64,000 nt of DNA, taken from assembly GCA_015183035.1 (NCBI GenBank), contig JACZZP010000001.1, positions 1,984,001 through 2,048,000 of the forward strand, given 5' to 3'. Of the stretch, positions 48,895 to 61,479 are shown piece by piece; position 1 is the first letter of the stretch, and each line of letters begins with the position of its first letter. The notes beneath the pieces were generated by a model. The model had not been told where the DNA came from. It did no database searches and was given only the letters and a program-made list of their open reading frames with translations. This DNA comes from Meloidogyne chitwoodi. Taxonomy: Eukaryota > Nematoda > Chromadorea > Rhabditida > Meloidogynidae. The translations under genes were made by a program, and so were the position numbers.

Positions 48895-49214
48895 TGTTTA
48901 TCTTGGCTGGAGAGTAGTCTGAATTGTGTTTGGAACATGGATCATCGCACTAAATAAATGCTAGCACCAACACTGTTTCCCAATGTTAATTAAGTAATGG
49001 ATCAATCCTTTTTAAAGAGGATATCTTTTCCAATATTACAAAATCAACAGTAGCTGACCGATAGCCTTTCTAGTACAGTGCCAGTCTCAACTTAAGACTT
49101 CCCCTTCTCGGAGATATTAATTAGGGCCATTTCTCAGACCTTCCCAAGAGCATTCATTTTTAAGCAATTATTTTGCTTTTAAGTGGCTCCTATGATCCTC
49201 ATTCAGCCAAGAAT
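48895..49214 (-). ncRNA. rpr-1: RNase P RNA
   Basis: Catalytic RNA that trims the 5' leader of pre-tRNA. On the minus strand the conserved region CR-I, CTTGGGAAGGTCTGAGA (about 49151-49135), and the 3' conserved region CR-V, CAATTCAGACTACTCTCC (about 48926-48909), match metazoan RNase P RNA nearly base for base. They pair to form helix P4. The ends close as P1: TCTTGGCTG (49212-49204) with CAGCCAAGA (48909-48901). The sequence after P1 (GAATGAGGATCATAGGAGCC) also parallels human H1 RNA. Length about 315 nt is normal. A TATAAA box upstream and T9 downstream fit Pol III transcription. The symbol follows the C. elegans name. The exact ends are estimates. Confidence 0.92.
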
Positions 49215-49237
49215 TACTTTTCTTCTTCTTCTTTTCC

Positions 49238-49243
49238 TTTATA
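49238..49243 (-). promoter_or_regulatory. TATA box for the RNase P RNA
   Basis: TATAAA on the minus strand lies about 25-30 bp upstream of the inferred RNA start, as in type 3 Pol III promoters. I could not place a proximal sequence element. Confidence 0.55.
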
Positions 49244-49487
49244 TCTCTACCACCTTTTTCTTTTCTTTTATTTTCGATGGGTTGTAAACAACAAACTGAA
49301 GAGAATTTATTTTATATTTCTTTCATTTCTTTTTACAAAAATTAATAAATTTAATATTTTATTTAATTATAAAATTTAAAATATAATAAAAAATAAATTA
49401 AATTATTATTTTTTAATTTCTTTCGACAATAATTTCTTTTATTTTTGGTATTTTTATAAAAAAGATATTATTTATTATTAATTTCTT

Positions 49488-52211
49488 TTAATCTGTAATT
49501 GATGTATTGTGTATTAAAGCTAATAAATTTTCCATTCTTTCATCTTTTTCGAGTATCTTAAAAAATAACAAATATTTTAAAATTAATTAATTATTTGCCT
49601 GATTTATATTAAAAGATTTTTGTTTAGAAAGAGAAGATTTTGTTGATTCAAATGGATTTCTAAAATAAAATAAAAATATTTTAATTATAAAAATATTAAT
49701 AAATAAATACAATTTTGTGTCAACAGGAAATGTTGTTGCAGAATTTTTTCTTTGAAGAGAAAATTGTTCATTAATTTCATTTGAAGGATAATTGTAAAAA
49801 AGTGGTGGTTTTTGTTGTAATCTTAAAGGTTTTTTATTATTATTTTCAATTTCAAATTCTGTTGTTGTATTAAGTTGACTATTTTTTAAATTAAAAATTA
49901 ATTTTAAAAAATAAAAAAAAATAAAAACTTTTTCCAATTATTTCCTTTTTTTAATGCTCTTCTGTCTAAACTTGAAGAAGAATAAAATGAAGGAAATAAA
50001 CATGATTGTTGTGGACTTATTTTATGAAAACGAGTTAATACAGAAGAAGAAATTGATGAATTAAAACGTTGTTGAGCTTTTTGCTGAAAATATAAAATTT
50101 AAAAAAAATATAAATTTATTTTTTAATAATTTTTACATTATCAGAAATACTCGTTGTTGGCATAATATTATTATTATTTGAGCAATAATTATTAGGTAAT
50201 ATATTTTTTTGAGTATTTAAAAGTGTTGGAAAATTAGATTGACGATAAGCACTTTTATAAGGAACAGAAGATGTATAGCCAATATTTGCATATCTAAATA
50301 AATATAAATTAATTTATTTAATTAATTTAAAAAACAAATGTGATGATTTATTTATTTCTTCTTTATTATTATTATTAGACACTTCTTTTATTTGTTGTTG
50401 TGTTACTAATATTTTAGATAAATTATTATTATTTTTATTATTTCCAATTGATGATCGTCTACAAGGAACTTTAAAAAATAAAAAAATTAAATTTATTATT
50501 ATTAATTTATTAATTAATTACTAGGTGGTGGTGGTGTTATTAAATTAGTAGAAGAGGCAGATGCTAATGAAGTACTCATACTTGCAGAAATACCACTACT
50601 TGAGCTAATTGTGGCTGAAACTGTTCCTTTATTTTTTTGTCCTTTTATTGATGATGGTGGTAGTCCATTTAATGAAAGAGAAGAAGAATAAGAAGATGTT
50701 GAAGATGATGATGAAGAAGAAAATGAAAGAGTTAATTTATTAGAAGGAGAACTTTTTTTATTATTTTTTTGATTATTATTAAAAGTTTGTTGTTGTAATA
50801 GTTTTTGTTGTTCTTCTTTTCTGTTAAAAAATAAATAAAATATTTATAAAATATTTTCAACAGAGTTTATGTCTGTTAAAAATTAATTTTTAATTAATTT
50901 ATTTTTTAATTTAATTTAAAAATAAAAAACTTTATCAGATTATGTAAATTTTTAGCATTTGTTGGTGTTTGTTTAGATTTTTTCTTTTCTTTTTTAATTA
51001 ATTGTTGATTAGAAGAAATATTTGGAGTTACTATTTCATTTAAATCAAATATTGATCCATGTGGAGTAGAAGGACATGATTTACTTGAATTATTATTATT
51101 ATTACTCCAACGAATATTATTATAAAAATTAGGCCAATTCTCTAAAATTAATTAAAATAAATATTTAAAAATAAATATTAAATCATTACTTAAACTATTT
51201 AAAGAAAAGCCACTTCCTGCCTGTTTACTAGGTCGATGCATTCCTTGAATTTCTTCTTCTGTCACGCTAGACACATCTGGTTTTGAATTAGAAAGTCGCA
51301 TTCTTCTATTTAAATCTAAAAAAGAAATTTAAATATATTATTTAATTATTTAAAATATTTTAAAAAATTATATTAAATTCTTAATTAAACTAAGATATTT
51401 AATACAAGTCTAAAAAAATTAAGAAAAAAAGGAATAGTAATTAAATATCAAAAAATAAATAATATTAATTTATTTCTCAATTAAATCCTTTCATTTAAAA
51501 AATAACCTTTTTCCAATGTTCTAAGTTTTAATGTTGCTGTTTGAAGGTCACGACGTCTTTTTCTTCTTAAACCCTTATTTGCACTCCAATCAGTTGCTAA
51601 TCTCTCAGCAGCAGCTACAATACGTTTATTTAATACAATTTCTGTTTCTAATTTCCCCAATTCGTCTAACTTAATATTTTAATAATTAATTAAAATTAAA
51701 TTAAAATACTAATTACTTTATTATCATTTAATAATAATTTATTTGGATATTTAAATGCTGTCCCAATTCTTCGTTTTATAATAGGTTCTGGTTCTTCAGG
51801 TAAAAGAGTTTTATAAATTTCTTTAGGTAATTGGCCTGTTAATTCCTTTAAAAATAAAATATTAATTTAATTAATATTTAATAATAATCTAACCGCTTCT
51901 TCAATACAAATTTGTTTTAATTCTTCTAAACATTTTATTAAATTTTCTTCCAATAATTCTGCTTGAATTTTTAAAACATTACTAATTTCAAGATTTTTAT
52001 TTATTTCATCATTTAATTCCTCAGATTTTACTAAAATAATAAATAAATAATTATTTAATTAAATTATTAAAAATTATTATTATTTACTTTTATTTGTTAT
52101 TTTATTAATTTTTAAATTTTCAGATGTTATTTCATTATTATTATTAATATTATAAGTCAATTTTTCATGTTGTTGTCTAATCCCAATATTTTGAATTGAT
52201 GGCGATGCCAT
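49488..52211 (-). CDS. CUPID-domain protein (FRMD4/INAVA/CCDC120-like)
   Basis: The start at 52211 (MASPSIQNIGIRQQHEKL) begins about twelve exons ending at TAA 49488, roughly 600 residues. Exons between about 52030 and 51520 encode the CUPID (DUF3338) domain that binds cytohesins: a coiled coil (EENLIKCLEELKQICIEEA), ELTGQLPKEIYKTLLPEEPE, KRRIGTAFKYPNKL, LDELGKLETEIVLNKRIVAA, and KGLRRKRRRDLQTATLKLR. In FRMD4A/B, INAVA and CCDC120 this domain links Arf exchange factors to epithelial junctions. No FERM domain precedes it, so the layout is closer to CCDC120/INAVA. The remaining two thirds is Ser/Asn/Pro-rich and disordered (TPHGSIFDLNEI, STNLITPPPP). The terminal exon encodes LEKDERMENLLALIHNTSITD. 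Confidence 0.85.
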
Positions 52212-55200
52212 TTTTGAAAATTAGAATTTTTATGTCACAATATGGCAGATAAATATATTTTTATTTGTTTTTATTGTCTAAAAGTAGTGGTTAGTTTTTG
52301 TTGTCGGTAGAAATAAAAAGAGGAGGGAAAAAGGAATAAAATATTTAAAATATGGAATGCGCAACGGTCTATGGTGAACGGTCTTTGTGACTCTCGAGAA
52401 ATAAATTATTTTAAAGATTAAATATTTTGATGGCAGAAAGTCTGACTATTTTAAAATATTTAAATTTGCATGAAATATTTAAAATTGATGATATTTTTGA
52501 AAATTAATGACATTTAAAAATGTGGCTATTTTTGGAACAAAATTCATAATAAAAATATAAAAAAAGATATAGAAGGATTAATTTGTTTTTTCTTATTTAT
52601 TATTTTTATTAAAATAATATTTTTATTTAAAATATATAATTTATTTTAAAATATTGAAAAAAAGTAAATATAAAAAATCTTAAATAAAATATTAAAAAAA
52701 AACAAAAAAATAAATAAAAAATAATAATAAATAAATTCTTTGCATAAAAAGAATAAAAGTGTTTAAATTAAAAAACAGAAAAAATAAAATTTAATTTATT
52801 CAAATTATAATCTTGGCTAAATCTGAATCTGACACCTTTATATTACAAAGGAGGTCATTCCAATCTGTAAATCTGAGGATTCAAAAAATATATTTCCTAC
52901 GATTAAAGGACATATATCCTCTCAACAGATCTTTTTTTATAATTCCAATTGGTGTTTTTATAATAAACATGAATTTCCATTTTTTCAGACGCTTATAAAT
53001 ATAAAAAAAGTTACATTTTTTTCTTTTGTATAAAAATTAAAAACAGCAGGAAGTAAAAAAATAACAAATATTAAATATATTTATAACATGTAAATATATA
53101 TAATACATTCATTTAAAAAAAAAGTACACAAACAATTAAAAAATCATTCAACATTCCGTTTAAACATATGTAAATATATAAATAAAAATAAATCTAAAAA
53201 TATCCTAAATATGTACCTTGAATTAATTGCGATTAAAGCCGAAAATAGGGAAAAGGAAATTGCTGACAATTTGGCGTAAAAGCGCATCATTGCTTTTCAA
53301 CAAAAACAGAAATTGGGCGCGCAACATTGATTGTATTTATACAAAATAAAATAATATAATTTAATGTTTTATATATTATTTTTGGCAAATTAAAAAAAAT
53401 TATGTGGCAAATATTTAAAGTATTCCTCTACTAAATAAAGTAAAAATAATTAAAAATTTAAATTAGTAAATAAAAGATTTATAAAACAATTATTTTCATT
53501 AAAAAAAGTCTATTATAATTTGTTAATGTATTATTCATTAATCTTTCGGTTAAAAACAAAAAAATACTTTTGGAGTAAAAAGAAGGTCAACCTCATTAGA
53601 AAGGGCAGCAATTCAAGGCCAAAGCTAATAAAAAATAAAAGAAAGAAGGAAATGAAAGAGTAAAAAATATCATCAATCTCCAGGGATCAGATTTTGCGCA
53701 GCGACGCTTTTTTTGTAAAATTTAAAAAAATGCAAGAGATTTTTTGTAGAATAAGCTTTGTTTGAAAAATATTAACTATAATTTAATTTAAAATAAATTT
53801 AATTAAAATTATAATTTTAATTTAATTATAAATAAAAAAAATATTTTTGCACAAATAAAAGGATAAATGAGATATTTTAACAAAAATAATATAAATATAT
53901 ATTTATTATTATTATAATTAAAAAGTCAAGTGACAATAAAAATGGATTTTATTTCGTACAATTAGTTTTACAAATAAATAAATTTGAAGAGATCACCCTG
54001 ATATTTATTTATTTAATAAAAGTTTATCCATTTTAGATTTATTAAATAAAAAAGTTTAATTTTAGATTTAATAAAAGAAAACAATTAATGATCAAATAAG
54101 TTAGGTATTTATTTTTGTATGTTCTTATCTAAAAGTTTAATAAAAAATTCTAAATTTAATGACCAAACAATTTAAAATTCCAATTTTAAATATTTAAAAA
54201 ATAATATAAAAATTATTTTTTCTTTTTTAAAAATTTATTTAATGTGTAAAAAAAGATTAATCTTTGTTTAAAAACAAAGAAAAAGAGGATATATGTAAGC
54301 GCAAGTCAAAAGAATAAAAAAAAGAAATTATGAGAATATTATTATTTAAAATGACTCAATGGACATTAAAATGTGTGGGCTACTATGTTTATATTTATTT
54401 ATAATAAAATAAAGGAAAGGAAAGGAAGAGAATTGTTGTCGGCAATTTTTCTTTGTTTATTATTATTTTGTTGAGGATTTAAATGAAAATGAGGAGAACA
54501 TTGAAGAGAAAAATAGAAAAAATAAAATAAAACCTCCTCTCCTATTGTTATGGCCTTGAGCTTCTCTTCTTTTCCATTTAATTTTTGATTTGTGTTCTTC
54601 TCTTTTATAAATAAAAATACAATTATAACTTTAAAAATAAAATTTATAAATAAACAGAAAATATATATTTTTAATTTTATTAATTAAATAAAATAAAATA
54701 AAATTATTATTAAATATTAAATTACCGAAAAAAAATAAAATTTTTAAAAGAGATGAAAATATAACAAAATAATTTTAAAATATTTTTAAATAATAAAAAT
54801 ATTTTTTATTTAATTTGCAAAGAGATTAACACTAGAAAAATAAGAGATAAAGCAAATAAAAAAAGGATATATTTATTATTATTAGATAAAGTTTATATTT
54901 TTTAAAAAAGGTTTATAATAATGATTGATTCTTAAGTAAATAAATAATATATTTATTATAATTTTATATTTGTCCTTGTAGTTAATGATTTGTTTTTAAA
55001 AAAAAATAGAGTAAATATAATAATAATTTAATTATTTTTTAAAATTATATTTATTAGAAAAAATTAAAAAAAATTTTTGGATGCAAAATTTAAATAAAAA
55101 AATATTTATTTATTTAAAAAGATTTTAATTGAAGGAAATGCTTAAAAATAGAAAATAAATAACAATGGATATATTTATTTTCTTGCAGTGTCGTATTTCT

Positions 55201-57051
55201 ATTAGCAACGTAAGTAAATAATTAGGTAAACGTAAAATTTTTTTTAAATTAATTAATGTTTTTATTATTTTATTTAAAATTAAAAGGTTTTTTTTAATTT
55301 AAAAAATTTAAAATTTATTTTTACTAAAAAGTTATTTTTATTTTATTTAAATATTTATTAATCATTAATAAATACTACAAAAATGAAAGAATGTGATAGG
55401 AAAATAAATGAATAATTTTAAAAGCTATTTTTTATCGGGAATGAAAGTGTAAAAAATATTTTTTATTTTTTTAAAATAATTAAAATAAATATTTATAAGG
55501 AAATGATGAAATTTATATTTTGATCAACATTAGTTTTGCACTCGAACGGAGTCTCAAGTAAGAAAATAATAAAAAAGGATAAGTGCTCAAGAAGAAGTGG
55601 TTGGACAAATATTAATAAGAAGAAAAAGAAGAAAAAAAGGTGTTGGAAGAACATTTTTTGTAACGATTAATCCCCTCCCTTTTCTTTTATTTTTACCAAA
55701 TTTTGTTCATTTTCTCAAAATTTATTCACTCTCTTTCTCACTCAAAATCTAAAAACCAAACAATATATTTCTTAGATAAAAACTTTATTCTTTTCTCAAT
55801 TTTGAGGACAAAAATAAGAAAAATTATTAATATAAATGATATATTTATATTTAAATTATTTAAGAATTATAAATTAAATTGTGTAATTTAACAAATATTT
55901 TTTTATTAAAATATTATAAAATTATAATAAATTTATAAATAACATGTTTGACATAATAACGATTATTCATCTTTTTTTATTTCAGTTTTGTAAAAATATT
56001 AGTAAAAAGAGGGGGGAAGTGCTAACCCGTATGTACATATTAATCATTCAATATAACACTGTTTCTTCTTTCTATTTTACACACCTCAGTGTCAGGAAGA
56101 AGAAAATTATAAATTTATAATATTTTTACGTTTTTATGATTGTTTTTCTTTGATTGAATAATATGGAATTTATATAAAATAAATTTTTAATTTTTAAAAA
56201 AATAAATTCCCATATAATTATTAAATGAAATAAACAAAAAACTTATGAGGATTCCTATTTGAAATAAATTTAAAATCTTTTAGTTTAATAATTATATATA
56301 TTCAACAAAAGATTTAAACATAAGTATGAAGTACAAAATTATAATAAATTTTAATATAATATGATGTGATTATTTTTACTTTATTCTAAAGTAATTATGA
56401 TTCATAGAAAAAACAAAAAAAAAAATGCCAATTAAATTTTCCAGTAATAAAATAAAATTTATGATAATTTAAAATTATATACAATTTATTTTCTTTCATT
56501 TATCAGATAATTTATTCTTAAAAATAGTTATAAGTCGTTTAATCTGGAATACTGTAATGTGATTCCAAGAAACATTTTGCCTCATGATAGTATTAAGAAG
56601 AATTGATCCTTAGATTGTATTTATTTAATAAATAATATTTTAAAAATTAAAATTAAGAATTTTTATGATATTTAACTTTTATATAAATTAATAAAATCCA
56701 AAAGTTATTTTCACAATTATAAAGATGATAAGAAGCAAATTTAAATTCATACGAATTTTTAACTTTGAGTTTATAAATAGTAGTATATACTTATGCAGTT
56801 TTACAATAAAATTGAATAGATGAAAAATCTTCGTCAAAAAACTAAATTAATTATTTCTGAATTGAAAATAAATTTATCAAATATTGTTGTGGTAAATAAG
56901 TAAATCAAAACAAAAATTTATTTTTAATTATTTATTCTTATATAAAACTATTTAAAGCTAAATTATTTTCATTATCATTTATTCTCTTAATATATTCAAT
57001 AGGTTGGTTTTTTCAAAGATTTAAATAAAATATTGTAATTATTTTAAAGCA
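52212..57051. other. Long AT-rich intergenic region
   Basis: Nearly 5 kb of A/T-rich DNA without a supported gene. Small islands of ordinary composition at about 53220-53330 and 53580-53710 have no long ORF. The segment 56222-56853 is repeated directly at 63372-64000. Confidence 0.55.
56222..56853. repeat. Segmental repeat, copy 1
   Basis: About 630 bp that recurs in the same orientation at 63372-64000. The last 250 bases are nearly identical and the first half has small indels. It forms the region just upstream of the MSP-domain gene. Confidence 0.9.
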
Positions 57052-58139
57052 ATGGATAACTCTGCAACACCATCATCAAATAAAGCTACAACAATTCCTT
57101 CAATTGAAGCAACAAAAACTGCAGTCTCTACTTCAACTCGGACTGTTCTTGGAGATAATACTTCTATATTTTTCAAACATTTTGGCAGCCAATTTGGAAA
57201 ATTGCGTCTCTCATTGCTAAACATCTCTAATAGTATTCTTCATTTTAAATTCAAAAAGTCAAGTGGAACTAAACTTGCGGTTAAATTAAATATTTTTTAT
57301 TAAAAAAAAAAGACAAAATTTTAGATAGAGCCACAAGCCAATGGAATAATTGGAAAACGTTCAGAAACAATTATAACTATTACATGGGATGTCACCGTTT
57401 CTGAGTCAGTAACTCCAGATGGTTGGCCTTATGTTAAAATGGTTTTATTTCTGGCGATAGATGGAAAATTTGATGATTTGGATAATTGTTCATTAACAAG
57501 AGTTGTTGGATATCTTCAACCAAATGCAGAAATATTTAATGAGAATGCAGATGCTGATGTGCTTGTTGTTGATATTCCTAATAGGTTGAACAGTCTTCGA
57601 CAACAATTGAGTAGAACAAGAGCAAATAGTCCTAAACGAGGGATTTCCTCTATTTCTCGTCAAACTAGTTCTCTTCAACAAGACGTACCTTCTAGACAAT
57701 CTAGGTATTTTAAATATTTTTTAAAATTAATTTTGATCTTGTAAGATATTTCTTATTAACAAAATGGATTTTTAGTTTTTATTTTTAAGTTTGTTAAATA
57801 TTAAAAAATAAAAGTCTTACAAATATTATTATTTTTTTAATTTTATTTTTTAGCAAAGTTCAAAATACTTCCTCAGTTCAAACTGTTTCGACTGAACTTC
57901 GAACTCTTCATCATACACTATCCAAATTAGAATTGCTTGAACGACAACAATTTACTCGTTGGCTGCTTCTATATTTCTTGTTAATCATGTAATTTATTTA
58001 TATATTTACCTATTTATTTTAATATTTTATTTTCTTAAAGTGTTGCTGGATTGCTTTTCTATATCTATCGTGTTGAAACTACTCAATTAATGGTAGGAAT
58101 TAAATTAGATTTTAAAAATATTTTTCTTTTTTTTAGTAA
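57052..58139 (+). CDS. MSP/VAP-like tail-anchored protein
   Basis: Exons 57052-57279, 57325-57704, 57854-57988, 58041-58092 and a final stop at 58137-58139 give 265 residues. Without the last splice, read-through would add about 29 residues. The N-terminal half has the Major Sperm Protein/VAP immunoglobulin-like pattern: KLRLSLLNISNSILHFKFK, SSGTKLAIEPQANGII, ETIITITWDV, DGWPYVKMVLFLA. A Ser/Arg/Gln-rich linker and short coiled coil (LRTLHHTLSKLELLERQQ) lead to a single C-terminal membrane helix (WLLLYFLLIIVAGLLFYIY) with a short tail. This is the VAP layout: an MSP domain in the cytosol on an ER tail anchor, where VAPs bind FFAT motifs. The key basic FFAT-binding residues are not clear, so it may be a divergent nematode MSP-domain protein. 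Confidence 0.8.
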
Positions 58140-58477
58140 AACAGAATTAAATAAAGAAATGGGAATAAGTGTAATTAATTAATTAATGTGATAATTATTT
58201 TGTGAATATTTCTATAATATTATATTTATGTAATTAATAATATATTTTGTATATTTTCAATAAATTATTAATCTAATTATATAATTGAGTATGTTTGTCT
58301 GTTTGTTTGTCCGGTTTTTATAGCAAATGATTAGTGGAAGTAAAAATGTGAGTTTTTATAGTAAGGTTTGAAACTTGAAAATAAACTTGGATTTGAACTT
58401 GAAAATAAACTTAAACTTAAAACTTTAAAATAAACTTGAACTTGAAAATAAACTTGAACTTGGATACTATATAAACC
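58140..58477. repeat. Spacer with short AACTTGAA-type repeats
   Basis: A/T-rich spacer. At about 58370-58462 an imperfect repeat of TTGAACTTGAAAATAAAC runs up to the Mutator-like element. Confidence 0.6.
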
Positions 58478-58582
58478 GGATACAGTCCGATTAGTCGCCG
58501 ACCGACTTGTCGCGACTTATTAGTCGCAGGCCGATTAGTCGCGTCGATTAGTCGCCGGCCGACTCGCCGCGACTGCCTATAT

Positions 58583-58738
58583 TTATGCAAACTTAATTCT
58601 ACCAACAAAAACATTAATTTTCGGTCCCGAAAATTCGGTCCGGAAGTTTCGGCCTGCCAGCCAAGCGTCAAAATCATTGTCGCTCAATTTCAATTTTTCA
58701 CAAAGATCAATTATTGTGAAATTTTTAAGTTGTTCCAT
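58583..58738 (-). pseudogene. Short ORF inside the MULE
   Basis: 51 residues (MEQLKNFTIIDLCEKLKLSD and onward, containing AWLAGRNFR) ending at the inner edge of the left arm. The family is not recognised; it may be an exon of the former element-encoded protein. Confidence 0.4.
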
Positions 58739-58891
58739 ATTTTTTAATAATTTAGAAAATAACGTTTTCCTACATATAACCCATTCCCATTTTATACACT
58801 CGAAAGATTAAAAAAGGCAGTTGATTATTGCTCAAGGGAAAATAAAAAGAAATAAGGAAAAATAAAAAAATGCGGCCCACCAAATTCAATA

Positions 58892-59116
58892 TTAGCAAGA
58901 CCTATTTTCCAAGATGTTGCCAAATCCTTCCCTTTTTTCATCACATCGCCAAAAAATTCGGTCACCATCAAAGCTTCCTTTATCTTTAACGTAACAATAG
59001 CCCATTATGAGAATATTTTTCTCAATTCCTTTCTGAGTTATGAAGAGGCATTTTGTTGTAGGTAAAAAATTTTTAAAACTCAAAATGTGGTAGTCAGTAG
59101 AGACCGGAAAAATCAC
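58892..59116 (-). pseudogene. FLYWCH-like transposon protein remnant
   Basis: The open frame contains LIMGYCYVKDKGSFDGDRIF then WRCDEKRE, the aromatic/WxC pattern of a FLYWCH zinc finger. The expected following Cys and His residues are missing, suggesting a frameshift or decay. The left hAT MITE at 59098 interrupts its 5' end. Confidence 0.5.
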
Positions 59117-59251
59117 ATTACATGATCCTGTTACATGATTAGGTTTTGAAAATTTTACAGGACAGGACTAATCCTGTAAATCATAAAAATAACAGGATTT
59201 TAGTACAGGATCCTGTAAAATCTGATCAGGATCCGGTCCTGCCGTACACTA
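59098..59251. mobile_element. hAT-like MITE, 154 bp, nested in the MULE
   Basis: Perfect 8-bp duplications GTAGTCAG flank it (59090-59097 and 59252-59259). The ends TAGAGACCGG and, reversed, TAGTGTACGG match at 7 of 10 positions. The interior repeats ACAGGATCCTGT-like palindromes. Confidence 0.75.
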
Positions 59252-59777
59252 GTAGTCAGTAACTTTTTAAAACTAAAAATAACGCGTCGCGCCTGCTGTG
59301 GAATGGTGCTGGCTAGGGCCTCTTCTACTGGGGTATTTAGATGGACATTATCATAGGAACCCAAATCCTATTCAGCAGCGCCAAGGGTTGATCAAGTCCT
59401 TGGGCATGCCGAAGCATAGATCTAATACACAAAGATGTTAAATGCCTTTATTCATAGGGAAAATGTTACATAGCATATTGCACAATAATATAAGATTAGA
59501 ACCACACTAACTGAAAACCTTTGACTAACCTTTCAGACTGACATTCTGACTGACATAATATAACGGGGAAATGTGCGATTAAATATGAGAATGAACTGGG
59601 CGGATAAATATATGCTGGTAAAGCGAAATAGTGTATATTGGAATATATCGGACATTGCTCTTTATCCTTAGGTGACTAATTCCCTCTTACATAAACAAGG
59701 ATTCATGTTGTAAAAATATAGAATGAATTACAAAGATAAAAAAAAATTTAAGAATATTTACATTTAGTAGTTTCTAT
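59252..59777. other. MULE interior of ordinary base composition
   Basis: About 500 bp, GC-richer than its surroundings, with no long ORF. It may be untranslated remains of the MULE or of an older insertion. Confidence 0.35.
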
Positions 59778-60611
59778 TAGGGTGCAGCCCCGTCCCCGTG
59801 CCCCCGACCCCGAACCCCGACATTTTTGAAGGTTTTCCCTGACCCGAACCCCGACATGCTGCCCCCGACGTCCCCCGTCCCCGTCCCCGAAAGATTTGCT
59901 TTCCCCCGACCCGATCCCCGAAGGTCTCCCCCGACGTTTTCGGGGATGACAAGCACCCCTGATGATTGAGTTATTGAAAAATATTTTTAAAAATTTTGAC
60001 AATTATTATGGAAAAAGTGAATTTTTGGCAACTAGAGTTCAATTAATTTCAAAAATTTTCGCCTGCGGCGCTGAAAAAATGAATTATTCCTTATTTGCGT
60101 ATTTTTAACCGTACATATCTTTTACGTTCAAATTACATTTTTTAAGATTTTCTGACAACCTTACTCTTAACCTATATGTGGTTCGATTCCTAGGAACATG
60201 GTATTGTTACCAGTGTTTTCCTTCCAATTTTTTCAGTCACCAAAGATGACCTGAACATGGCCGGCATCTTCGGTCAGGTCAATCCGGTCATGTCTGGTAA
60301 CATGTGGTCATGACCGAAACTTGGTCAGGTGAAAAGAAGAATTTTTGGCAACTAGAGAAAAATAAATTTTCAAAATTTCGCCTGCGGCGCTAAAGAGGAG
60401 AATATTTAGCATTTATAGTTAGCAGAGAGTTTGATTTCCCTGTTTGAGTTATATAAATTTTTTAAATAAAAAATTTGCTTTGAAAAATTAATTTTTGGTT
60501 ACCCCGACCCGACCCCGAACCTCCACACCCCGACCCGAACCCCGACGTACTTCCCCCGACGATCCCCGTCCCCCGAAATTTCCGCCCCCGATGGGTCGGG
60601 GCTGCACCCTA
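59778..60611. mobile_element. hAT-type non-autonomous element, 834 bp, nested in the MULE
   Basis: Perfect 8-bp duplications GTTTCTAT flank it (59770-59777 and 60612-60619). The terminal inverted repeats TAGGGTGCAGCCCCG are perfect over 15 bp. Subterminal blocks at about 59793-59945 and 60503-60595 are made of CCCCGACCCGAACCCCGAC-like units, and both read in the same orientation rather than inverted. Two internal direct repeats (GAATTTTTGGCAACTAGAG at about 60019 and 60339, each followed by CGCCTGCGGCGCT) flank a palindromic GGTCATGACC region. Confidence 0.85.
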
Positions 60612-60663
60612 GTTTCTATAATGGAATGAGAAAAAAGTTTAAAAATAGGCAGTCGCGGCGAGT

Positions 60664-61479
60664 CGGCCTCGCGACTAATCGGCCTCGCGACTAATCGGCC
60701 TCGCGACTAATCGGCCTCGCGACTAATCGGCCTCGCGACTAATCGGCCTCGCGACTAATCGGCCTCGCGACTAATCGGCCTCGCGACTAATCGGCCTCGC
60801 GACTAATCGGCCTCGCGACTAATCGGCCTCGCGACTAATCGGCCTCGCGACTAATCGGCCTCGCGACTAATCGGCCTCGCGACTAATCGGCCTCGCGACT
60901 AATCGGCCTCGCGACTAATCGGCCTCGCGACTAATCGGCCTCGCGACTAATCGGCCTCGCGACTAATCGGCCTCGCGACTAATCGGCCTCGCGACTAATC
61001 GGCCTCGCGACTAATCGGCCTCGCGACTAATCGGCCTCGCGACTAATCGGCCTCGCGACTAATCGGCCTCGCGACTAATCGGCCTCGCGACTAATCGGCC
61101 TCGCGACTAATCGGCCTCGCGACTAATCGGCCTCGCGACTAATCGGCCTCGCGACTAATCGGCCTCGCGACTAATCGGCCTCGCGACTAATCGGCCTCGC
61201 GACTAATCGGCCTCGCGACTAATCGGCCTCGCGACTAATCGGCCTCGCGACTAATCGGCCTCGCGACTAATCGGCCTCGCGACTAATCGGCCTCGCGACT
61301 AATCGGCCTCGCGACTAATCGGCCTCGCGACTAATCGGCCTCGCGACTAATCGGCCTCGCGACTAATCGGCCTCGCGACTAATCGGCCTCGCGACTAATC
61401 GGCCTCGCGACTAATCGGCCTCGCGACTAATCGGCCTCGCGACTAATCGGCCTCGCGACTAATCGGCCTCGCGACTAAT
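60664..61479. repeat. 16-bp tandem array, 51 copies
   Basis: CGGCCTCGCGACTAAT repeated about 51 times with almost no variation, inside the right arm of the MULE. The left arm has only one or two degenerate copies, so the array expanded recently in one arm, or was partly collapsed or extended by assembly. Confidence 0.95.

Noticed and set aside
48895..49214. U3 snoRNA or other C/D RNA
   Set aside because: A GATGATCC element looks like box C, but the CR-I/CR-V pair, P1 helix and overall layout identify RNase P RNA instead.
59748..60002. Gly/Arg-rich ORFs over the CCCCGAC block
   Set aside because: They arise from the hAT element's GC-rich subterminal repeats and stop at its end; no gene context.
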